Source of the DNA: Gigantopelta aegis
Lineage: Eukaryota > Mollusca > Gastropoda > Neomphalida > Peltospiridae
Length of the DNA stretch: 64,000 nucleotides
Direction: 5' to 3'
Assembly: GCF_016097555.1 (NCBI RefSeq)
Contig: NC_054712.1
Location: 52,549,876 to 52,613,875, forward strand
A program made the position numbers and the translations under genes. Shown piece by piece: positions 44,801 through 56,800 of the stretch. Numbering within the stretch: the first letter of the stretch is position 1; each line of letters starts with the position of its first letter. The notes under the pieces were generated by a model that was not told where the DNA came from, did no database searches, and worked only from the letters and a program-made list of their open reading frames with translations.

Positions 44801-47800
44801 TTGATTTAAAAATATGAATCAAAAGAACCACACACACACTTTTTGCATGAAGATCTATGCGGAGTTGTACTGTGTGACACAGCCGATCACCTGATCAGAG
44901 GTCTGACCTCTCAAAAGACATATTCCACAATTGTTCAACATGTGCAGATGTTTCACATTTTCAACTTGCTGTCCAAAACTACTCAACCAATTTTAATCAA
45001 ATTTGATGGGAAGCTTCTTTGGCACAACGAGAAACAAGTGATTTATTGCGGTCAGTTTTCATGAATCTGTTATATGCATCATGCATACATTTGACACATT
45101 TTTCAATTTGTCCAAAACTCTTTGACCAATTCCAACCAAACTTTGACGGAAGCTTACTAGGCAAATGATGAAACAAATTTATAAAAGGGGCAAAAACTAA
45201 GCTAATTAAGAAATACAAATTCTCTACTTCATAAATGGCAAGATTTGGCACATTGAAAAATAAATTTGTGAATTTGGTCATTCTCAGAGGCATTAAAGAT
45301 GGGGCCCAAAAGGGTAAATTTAAGTCAATTAATTTTTTTTTTCATTTGTGCCTGAAGAGGGATGAAGTTTACAAGAGTTGAAAAAATAAATGCATTTCAA
45401 CTCTGATTTCTTCATAACTGCTAGATCATTTCCAACTAAATATGGTGGTGTGCTTCCTTAAACTATGTAGAACAAAAAATGTGAATTTGGTCATATTGTG
45501 GTGCTCCACCCACACACTCACACCCACCACCCGAAAAAAAAGCCGGTGAGTAGGGTCAACAATTTACTCAGGTGATCATTTAGGTCCATAATCGAGCCTC
45601 GTCAGGAATTGAATTTGGGAATTTCTTTTTAGGATTCTGCCAGAATCTTAAAAATATGATCAGTCCTTCATATCTGAGGTGTGCGACCGTACTTGCACTC
45701 TACATGTGCTACTTAATTTCATTTCAAAAGCATTTTCTATTGTCCACTAAAGTGACATAAAAGTAGGTAACTGTGCATCTCCCTCTGGTTGTTGAATTGA
45801 CTTTCCTTCAAGTCCAGGATCAGACCTCTGGCTATCCAGGAGCGGGACCCAGGACAGACATGCTTGAAACCTTAGTGGTATATAAGCATGTTAAAACAAT
45901 TAAGCTTAAGTTCAAGTCCAGCTGGTCTTAGTGTTTGAATATCATTATACTGATTCAGTGATTGTACACTGTGCACTAGTCAAAACTTATTTATGTTAAT
46001 ATGTGTAAGCTGTACTCATGATTTTTCCTATGAAATGCAAATCATTTGTCTGGAGCTTATGAGGAGAGTGATTTATCAATTGCCTGATTATCACTTGCCT
46101 GAGATTTTCAGGATTCCATCTCATAATTTTATACTACTGACCCAAAATCATGGAAGCTTACTAAATTCGCAGCCTGCTTTTGTCAAAAGTATGAAAATGC
46201 TGCTCACAAAGGAAGTGAAACTATCTTGTTTTAAATGTTTGGGTCTTCTTTTATGTTTTTTCAGCTGAATTCGGCTAAGTCGTCTCTTGCAGAATGCAAT
46301 AATGACCTGAAAAATTTCAAGAAAGATGTTCGCAAACTAACTTGTATCCATCGGGAGTCCTTCGACAAACAAAAGGTACTTTGGTAGATGCAAGTGTTAG
46401 ACACTGTGGAGGGGAATTAATATGCCACGATTAAGTAATGCTGAAAACATGCTCTTGCAATAAACAGCAAGATATGTGGGGGTTTTTTTATTCGAATGCA
46501 TTTTATTTCTTTTCTTTTTTGCAATTTGAACAATATCTTCTTTCAGTTATAGTTATTACCAACACATAGGATGTTCACATGCTTAATACATATGATATTA
46601 CATTTCTATAAGAAAATATTCAGTGAAATATCCATTGCATATTTATGCTTCAGTATATATTTATTATTGTTTAAATTGGAAATAGAGACATGTGTTCGGG
46701 TGTGTGTGGGGGGGGGGGGGGGGGGGTAGGTGTCGACCCCACCCCCCATTTAAAGAAAAGCTTCGTTTTAGTCAATGTATTTTTTGGGGGAGCATCACCC
46801 GACTCCCTAAAAACTTTACTTGCCACAGCCTAAGCCCCCTTGCACAATGTTCTGCACACACACCTGCAATAAGAATAAAATTATGAATGAGAGGACTGAA
46901 TTTGTGTCAACTAATTATGGTCTGTTTGTCTACTTGCAGAAGAAGACCTGGAAGCAGAAAGATAGGATCATAACACTACAAAAGGAGTAAGTTACTTTAG
47001 TGACAGTGCTTCTTCTGGACCTTTCCTAGTCTAAAATAATAATCTAAAACAACCATGTTTTTTTTTATCTGGACCATTCTTAGTCTAAAACAACAATGGG
47101 GGCATCATCTGGACCATTCCTTGTCTAAAACAACAATGGGGGCATCATCTGGACCATTCTTAGTCTAAAACAACAATGGGGGCATCATCTGGACCATTCT
47201 TAGTCTAAAACAACAATGGGGGCATCATCTGGACCATTCCTTGTCTAAAACAACAATGGGGGCATCATCTGGACCATTCCTTGTCTAAAACAATAATGGG
47301 GGCATCATCTGGACCATTCCTTGTCTAAAACAACAATGGGGGCATCATCTGGACCATTCTTAGTCTAAAACAACAATGGGGGCATCATCTGGACCATTCC
47401 TTGTCTAAAACAACAATGGGGGCATCATCTGGACCATTCTTAGTCTAAAACAACAATGGGGGCATCATCTGGACCATTCTTAGTCTAAAACAACAATGGG
47501 GGCATCATCTGGACCATTCCTTATCTAAAACAACAATGGAGGCATCATCTGGACCATTCTTAGTCTGAAACAACAATGGGGGCATCATCTGGACCATTCC
47601 TTGTCTAAAACAACAATGGGGGCATCATCTGGACCATTCCTTGTCTAAAACAACAATGGGGGCATCATCTGGACCATTCCTTGTCTAAAACAACAATCGG
47701 GGCATCATCTGGACCATTCTTAGTCTAAAACAACAATGGGGGCATCATCTGGACCATTCTTAGTCTAAAACAACAATGGGGGCATCATCTGGACCATTCT

Positions 47801-50800
47801 TAGTCTAAAACAACAATGGGGGCATCATCTGGACCATTCTTTGTCTAAAACAACAATGGGGGCATCATCTGGACCATTCCTTGTCTAAAACAACAATGGG
47901 GGCATCATCTGGACCATTCTTAGTCTAAAACAACAATGGGGGCATCATCTGGACCATTCCTTGTCTAAAACAACAATGGGGGCATCATCTGGACCATTCT
48001 TAATCTAAAACAACAATGGGGGCATCATTCTTATCTCTGCCATAGCTTTTAATTATGTATACAGGGTTTAGTAATGACATTTTTTAAGTTAACCGCTAAA
48101 TGAAATTGTAATATCTACTGAGACTTGAGTTAATGACATTTTAATAATCTTCACAGACTGACTTCCATCCATGAACAGAGTGGTGAGTTGAGGAAGAAGC
48201 TGGACGTGGCGTCAGGAGCTGAACACAACCACGCTATCATCGACGCCTACGACAAGTTCAACAAGATAATGGAAGAACTCAAAAATGAAACCGAATCGGT
48301 ACGTATTGCAGGGATTAAAATGCTGCCGCTCCGACCTATTTTCACCTGTCAACATCACCACGACCTGGGCGATGATATTTTTGCCTCATGTCCTGTCGGA
48401 TTGGCAGTTGTATTAATTTTATATTCACACACTGGTTTCAGTCGATCATGTTTCTTCTGGCATGTTTTGATTAGGGCCGGATGAATTTTTAACTTGACAG
48501 ACCAAATATCCAACAGAAATTTTAGCCAATTTTGACCCCTGTTTTGCTTTGGTCTTTACCATTAACCTTTTCATGTTTGTGCTGACATGACATCATGGAT
48601 GTATGTCTTTTCATGATGTTAAAACTAACAGCGGCGTGTAGCTCTCCTTTGGGTGCACGTAGTAATTGAATAGAATGTGCATCGCACACCGTCATGCTAC
48701 AAAAGGGTTAACAGTCTTCTACTTATTCCCGTTCACAAGCTCCTTCAGTAAATGCTATTAATTGTTTTGAGCTATTTTATTGATCAGAAAAAAGTCAAAA
48801 GGATTGCACAACAGGCAGAGCAAATGGTGTTAATGTTGGGTTCCACATTTGTGCCATGGGAGGGATGAGTTGAATAGAGAAATGCATTTAAACTGTAATT
48901 TTTTGTACTACTACTAGCCCATTTCCAACTAATTTGGTAGGAATAATCCTTGACCCAGGGTGAAGCAAAATCGTGAATTATGTCATTCTGACCCCATCCA
49001 CCCCTAAGAAAATGGGTGTTGTATACTCCTTAAGTCTGGTAGGTGGAGTTGACAGTTTACTCAGTGACAGTTTAGGCCCATGGGCCTCTTGTTTTTTGTT
49101 TGTTTTATGTTTTGTTTGTTTGTGTTTAGTTTTTTTAATTACTTGAATAAAATGTCATTATTTTCTGCAAATTTGTCAATGTTTTTCGATTGGATTACCT
49201 TTTCACTCCTTTTTATTTTTTCCTTGTTTTCTTTTTTTTTTCGAGAAAGGGGTGGAGTTACCTTGAATTTTTTTCTAGCATATGTGTGTTATTGCTGTGT
49301 GATACCACAACTCACACACAGTGTTCCCTCAAGCGAGTGCATCAGAATAACAAATTGGTTGTCTTGTTGTAGAACAAAGAATCCCTCGCGGTGTGGAACG
49401 AAAGTGTTATGGAAGCGGCCGATCGCATCCAGCTGGAGATGATCTCATTTGAGAGCCGGGGAGCCGCAATGGACCACGACATGAGGCGGCTGTTTGAGGA
49501 GCACAAAGATCTCATCGATGCCCTCTCGGCCAAAAACGCAACTCTCGGCTCAAAGCTCAGAGAAAAATCTATAGCGCAGATCGACGAACGAGTCACACAG
49601 AGGGTTCAAGCCAAGCTTGCATCTTTGGTAACATCAGATGAAAAGTTTATCTTAAAACCACTTGTGTTGGTATCAACTCTTTAAAAGTTGTTTTAATGCT
49701 TAATAACAATTAAGATTCAAGCATACTGTTCCCAGGACACACACACAGACACAACTACAGGGTATATTTGGCTGTCTGTCCAGAATCAAACAGTTCTCTT
49801 AAAACCACTTGTCTTGGGATTATCTATTTTTATTATTGATTTTAATGCTTATTATCAATTAAGATTCAAGCATGCTGTCCCTGGACACACACACACACAC
49901 AGACACACAAAGTTAACCTTTACATGCCTGAACACAGCAGTTAACTGAAAGCTTTCTTTATCAGCAGGGACAGGGTCCGGGACAGAGCCAAGAACCAGCT
50001 GTGGGACAAAGCCAGGGACCAGTGCCGGAACAGAGCCAGGGACCAGTGCCAGAACAGAGCCAGGGACCAGTGCCGGAACAGAGCCAGGAACCATCCCTGG
50101 AAGCGGCTGAATCACAGGACTTGCCAGAGGTGGATGAAGCGGATCGGCAAAAGCTTGTTGATGACATAACCAAACTACAGCAGAAATATCCTGACAGTAG
50201 TCTGGTGAGAGTGAAGAAAGAGTTGTCTGTCTGTGTTGTTTAACGATACCACTACACAACATTGTATTATTAATCATCGATATTTGGGTGTCAGACGTTT
50301 GGTAACTTTGACATATAGTCATTTTTTCATTAGTAGCAAGGTATCTTTTATATGCACCATCCCACAGACGGGATAGGACATACCACGGCCTTTGATATAC
50401 CAGTCGTGGTACCCTGGCTGCAACGAAAAATAGCCCAATGGGCCCCATTGACATGGATCAATCCCAGACCGACCACACATCAAGGAATTGCATAATACCA
50501 CTGGGCTGTGTTCTACCCCCGGTGAAGAAATATTAAATCATGTTACATCGTCCTCTACAACCAAATGGCGATAGAAGTACCCCAACAGTAGTATGATGAG
50601 AACCAAGGAATATTACAGTTTATCATGAAAATAATGTGCCATGATGTTATTGCGCTGGAACAGTCAACAGATTCGTGGAGGGATTGATTGGGTACGATTG
50701 TAAAACTTGTATCTCGCAAATGTGACGTTGGATTTTGGGGTGACATATTGATGGAACTTACTGCATACTGTATCGCAGTTGTTCCGGTCTTCCGCTGGGA

Positions 50801-53800
50801 TGGCTGGCACTGCAGGTGTGTCGTTTATTGCCTCCACGGTCGCCCTTCCTGGAGCGAAGTTGAACGTAGAGTAAATATCTCTGCCCTTCTCGCCAGTCCA
50901 CAAAAATAAATAGCTAACGTTTTGGACATCCGTTATTTCGCTGAGAGGTCCAACGAATATTAGTCAAGCATATTGTTTGAATTTTATCCAAGCCTCTGAC
51001 AGGGCGGGCGTTTCCCAGTCGAATTTCAGTTGTAGTCCACTATAGAGCGAATCCATCATCATTTGTAGTATGAAACAATATTATGGTTGTGGGTGTGTGT
51101 TTACTTACTGTCTGACACCATGTTATGATGTACAAGAACGTACGTTGGTATTACAGAAGCATAAGTTTTTATTCTGTTCGGGTGTATCACATATCGTTCT
51201 TTTCCCACCGACCTCAGTGGCCTCGTGGTTAGGCCATCGGTCTACAGGCTGGTAGGTACTGGGTTCGGATCCCAGTCAAGGCATGGGATATTTAATCTAG
51301 ATACCGACTCCAAACTTTTGATAGAGAAGTGAACACCACAAGTCCTGTAATTGGTGATAAATGTGTGTTAGTTGTGAAGAAAAAAAAAATTACATCTGGG
51401 CAAAAAAATATGTGCAATTTTATTTCATCTAGTACCACTGTGTCGAGTAGCTTTGTACTTGAAACATGTATGGGTACCTGTAAAAAAATTTTACTCAAAT
51501 TTTGTGTGGAACTAGGGTAGTCATAGACGCTACACGTTATCTCAGATATGAGCAGCTTGACGCCCCAATTTTTTCTGATTCACTTTAAGGGTGAGGGGTG
51601 GTAGTATTTATATCTGTGGCGTTTATATTGATTGATATGCTGCAGGTATTAGTTTTAGCCACATATGTTACTATTGTCGTCTATGTGATTTGATTTGGTA
51701 GTATACACTCTGTAAGCCACCCCAAAGTATGACAAATATTATGAGAAGTCACTAGCCACAGGGCTAGTGGGTTTGTGAAAAGCACTAGCCCACCAAGATA
51801 AAGCACTAGCCCAAATTCCTGATCAATTATAACTGGATTTTTATACAATTCAGTTTTTTGTCGTGTTGTACGTTTGTTTTTTTGTCAAGTGTGATCCATC
51901 GTCATTGTTCCGTTTTCGCTTTTGCCCTCCCTCCGGGGAAAAATAATTGAGCAAACTCATGGTTGATATCTAAACTCACTATCAAAATAATTAAATTTAA
52001 ATGAGGATACGACAGTGTGACACACGGTAATAGATGGTTCAGTGTATTCGGTAGCGGGTTATACATGTCATGTCATAGGGTTTTACGTGCACATTCAGAA
52101 CAAGCTGTTGTAGCGCACGCCGGGTTATACATTTACTAAGATTTAGGGCCCTACTATTTATGTCGCCAGGAACGGTGATGCCAATTGTTCAAATATAGGG
52201 CATTATCCCCTGTCAGACCGATATCAAAAGAATATAACGGCAACATCTAATCCGTTGTTAATTGATGAACAAAAAAGGTGTCATCTTGTATCGGCAGCTG
52301 TGACGCAATATCCAGACCGCTACACGTAATAGGCCAAGCAGAGTCATTGCATGTGCGGTTACCATTAAAGTAAATTGTTTTCCCGATTGCCGATAACCAC
52401 ATGTCAGCGAAGTGTTAAATTAGAAAACAATAGGTAAATAAAACAAACACTGAAATTCAAAGCATGACTGGGGTTTACTTGATTGAGATTAACCTGTCGT
52501 CACGATTGGTGATTTGCAAGTTTCTTAGCCTAAAACATATGTGCGAGATTCACTACCATGTGACGTGTCCAACCAATCAAAACATGTATGTCATTAGACT
52601 TATTTCCTGTGCCAGAAACTTGAAAGGGAAAAGTAAACAATGCATGCTGTAACTGTGGCGATGTAGAGATAACATGTTACTGCAGTTTGCAGACCTAGTT
52701 AAAGTGGATTATTATTATATACTGATTGCATTGTTGATATTATTCGATGACAAACGTCACAATCAAATTTATTAAACGAAATTTCAGCCGAGGAAAAAAA
52801 ACAACAACAAAAAACAACCCCACGATCGAGCAATAAGGAGGTGGGGTGGAAAGCACTAGCGCTGCGGGCTAGTGGTTTTGCGTTTCTCACTAGCCCAAAC
52901 TTAAAAACCACTAGCCACAGGCGTCGGGCTAGCGGATTTGTTGAACTCTGCACCCATGTATCCCAATATAAAGCACATCTACTCAAATGTGTTTATTACA
53001 TGTAATAGATGAAGATTTTAATTGCACTGCCAGAAAGAAAACAGGTATCTGATTGGTCAAGCCAGGGTTTACAATGTAACTGGTTGAACTGTGTTTGGTC
53101 AAGCCAGGGTTTACAATGTAACTGGTTGAACTGTGTTTGGTCAAGCCAGGGTTTACAATGTAACTGGTTGAACTGTGATTGGTCAAGTCAGGGTTTATAA
53201 TGTAACTGGTTGAACTGTGTTTGGTCAAGCCAGAGTTTACAATGTAACTGGATGAACTGTGTTTGGTCAAGCCAGGGTTTACAATGTAACTGGTTGAACT
53301 GTGATTGGTCAAGTCAAGGTTTACAATGTAACTGGTTGAACTGTGTTTGGTCAAGCCAGGGTTTACAATGTAACTGGTTGAACTGTGTTTGGTCAAGCCT
53401 GGGTTTACAATGTATCTGGTTGAACTGTGTTTGGTCAAGCCAGAGTTTACAATGTAACTGGTTGAACTGTGTTTGGTCAAGTCGTACGGCCGTATCCTAG
53501 TGAGACATAACTAGGTGAGATGTGATTAAAGAATCAAGGGACATCAAGATTTTAAGAAAGTCCCATCTTCTAGTTTTAAAAAATAGGCCGTTGATGTAAA
53601 TTCTAAAATAATTTTGACATTGAAAACACTAAATGTTTCTTGATGCTTACCAGTTGACCATATTCAGTAGAATGTTTTGTGGATGTTGGCTTATTATGCA
53701 GAAGTGCCTTTCCCCAGGATTGTTTTTAAGGCACTTACATTTTTAGCATCAGTTTAACACAAATCAAGCCAAAATAAGTGGGGTAGTGGGTTGAAAACAA

Positions 53801-56800
53801 TTAATTGTTTGCCTTCAATCTAGCAAATCATGTTTTTATTTTATTTTTAAATTAAATTTATTTTATTATATTATTTATTTTATATTTTTAAAATTATTTT
53901 TTATTTATTTATATGATTTATTTTATTATTATAATTATTACCTATTTTATGTTTATTATGTCAGCATTCTGTTAAGACCGGTCAGTGTTCTCGTTGGGTG
54001 AAAATTAAAGGTGGGCAACTGAGCAACTCCAATACCCCCCCCCCCCCCCCCCCCAATTCCCCCTTGTTTATCCAAATAAATCAGAAAACCAAAAAAATCC
54101 ACTAAAAACATTTAAAAGCTACCAAGCGATAATACTGTATATCGTTGTGTGTTAGTTGACTGTGGCTAGGCCTACCCCTTATTTAGCCACTTAGTATCTG
54201 GTACAAAAAAGATTGGTACAATGTATTTTATGTAATTGAACCAAAGATAATGTCAGTCTGTCATTCACAGGCATTCATTTTGGTGAACTGATTAGTTTTA
54301 TTATATTGTAATAAAAATTTCAAGATGTCTAAAAAAAAAAAAAAAAAAAAAAAATATGATCCTCATATGTGGAATAACACTGTTCTGACCTTTTTATTTC
54401 TATTTTGTTCAAATGAATCGATCACTTTGATATTGCCAGATGATAAAAGTAGTTTCGTTTTTATAAAGGCGGTATAAATATTATTTGGCACCCAAGATAT
54501 ATAATTGTAATGCTAAACACAACTTTCTGGGTTTTTTTATAAGCGATCATATCCCTAACAAAACAAAAATGTCTCATCTTTTATTAAGAATTAGTGAATA
54601 AACAAATGACAGTAAATAAAAATAATCAGTTACGGCAAATTAAATCGACAACTGATGACAAAATATCAGACAACAGTGAATGGGCACAAAAGACAGAATG
54701 ACTGTTCTGATCACGTGACATATTTGGTGCCAAATAAGTGGGGGTTTTCCAGGCGGAAATTGCCGACATAAAAATAAAATAAATGTTTTTATTGGTGAAA
54801 TAAAATATAACTTTTCTTGTATGTATCAAACAGACCACAAAAAAAAGAAGAGAGACTGGTATTGGACATAATAAAAAAGACTGGTATTGGATATAGTAAC
54901 CAAGGTTTTATCAAAGTTTTTGTACTCGCCGATGTCTGTTTCCTTCGATGTTCAGTGGGCAGACACAGTCACATACACAGATCAATCTTTTCAGTGTATG
55001 TGTGTTTTGGGAAGTGGGTGTTAGGATAGAAACAGTGCTTCACCTATCGTTTATTCAGTTACATGGTACAGTTTATTCTGTCAATTGGCATCTTCCTTGA
55101 TCGACCTTGAAGCTTGATTGCTCGACACGAGAATCCTGTTACGCTTAAGCGCCTTCCTGGCAGATTAGCGGTCCCAGTAGATGTCTTGTAAAATTACCAA
55201 AGATCAATTAACACAAGATTGTGAGTTAAAGACTGGTCCATTGTTAGGTATTCAGATGTTTTACCGATCATGGTGATTAGGTGTCTTTGAGATACTGTTA
55301 CACAAGTTGTTCGCAAGAGGTAATCAACCACCACACTCAAACTTGTGGTAGGCCTAATTGTTTTTTCTAAAGCACTTAAAATCAAGGCGTAGCGGCAATT
55401 GATGTAAGGCGCTTACACACCGGTAAAGTGCTTACTTTACTTTACTTTACGGCCTTAAGGCCCTGTGGAAACCCCTGCTTAAGTTGTAACAATAATTGGA
55501 TTGGATAACATAATAACGTGCCTATACCCAATTAAGGTTCAAGCACGTCTCTCCTGAGCACAATCTCAGAGTTGGAAATGGGCAGAATTTTCAAAATAAC
55601 AATTAGTGTAAAAGTTAATAGAATTTAAAGAATGAAATAAAAAGTTAACAAGCCAAATATAAAAAGGAATTTACTGCTCAGCCGAATATTTGTATAATTT
55701 GGAGCATTTTAGAAAGACAGTCCAAAAATAAATAAGAGAAAGAAGAGAGGATCGGACTATTTAATAATATTTTTTTTTTAAAAGAGTAATTTCTACATAA
55801 AAGTTTGAACAAAGGTCTGAAAGTTTAAAGTCTGATCTATATGTCCACATGTGTAGCCTCGTTAAGGCCGTTAAGAGTAGTAGGGAACGACCCCGCATCC
55901 TATTTCTTCTTAGAGTGGGGCAGTCAATATTCTAGTGCTCCTAGGACAGGTCCGGACATGAAGAGACTAAATGTGAACAAGCATGGCATTCTGCAGAATG
56001 GCCGTCATATGAGTCATGGTAAAAAATGTTGACAAAAGTCAGTCGAAAAATTAAGTGCAGGCAAGGAATCTCGCTAAAAAAAGAATCCAACCTGGTGGTG
56101 CAAGTTGTCAAAACGAGAAGCATCCCAGTGTTCAATCAGTTCCAATGGCCACATACATCCCAATAGAAAACTCCATTTCGTTGACAAAAACAAAACAAAA
56201 TGGACGATTACACCAAGTAGAGCACACGAAACAAACATGTCTTACTGCAGCGAGTTCTAGACTGGGAATGTACAGTAATGCTATTATTATTTATTGATGG
56301 TGGTGTTATAATTTATAGAGTCAGAAGAGTCCGGAAGAGATGAAAGCACTGGAGTTCCGAAAGTGGTATGACAACGAGATCAAACAGAGGCGAGAATGGC
56401 TCAACAGTCAGGTTGAAATTTCCACTCAACAAGACACTAAGTACATTCCGGCGTCTGAGAGGACACAGCCGAGACACGAGGCACAGGAGCGGTACCGACA
56501 GAAACAAGATGAAGACTTGCAGCTAGAGTAAGTAATACATATGAACTTTGCTAAAACATTCAAGGCATAGTGGGGGTGGGGGTGGGGGTGGGGGTGAGGG
56601 TGCAGGGCTCGAACTTAAGAATTTGTCTCCCACAGCAATTTTTAAAATAATTGCCATATCTGAATCGGCCACCCGACGGCAATTTTGAGCCTGCCTATGG
56701 CAATATATTTTTAAAGTGACATTTGCAGCAAATAAACATGATTGAAAGGTTATTTTGTTGTATATAGACATTCAAGTGAGTAAGTGTTAAATATTGGCAG

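Noticed and set aside
44843..45293. Opposed 73- and 98-residue frames
   Set aside because: AT-rich intron sequence; neither has a motif nor matches the phase of the surrounding gene.
47030..48030. CRISPR-like array
   Set aside because: Forty-base units are contiguous without unique spacers, and the setting is a eukaryotic intron; it is a plain satellite.
49855..50454. 199-residue reverse-strand protein
   Set aside because: Antisense of the G/Q/P/E-rich coding exon 49965-50204 extended into a SINE.
50688..50909. Forward 73-residue protein overlapping the gag fragment
   Set aside because: Antisense shadow; the reverse strand carries the Gag-like motifs.
52983..53500. 165-residue reverse and 63/96-residue forward repetitive proteins
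   Set aside because: Both are translations of the same 42-bp tandem repeat on opposite strands, in an intron; no start context, splice or family support.
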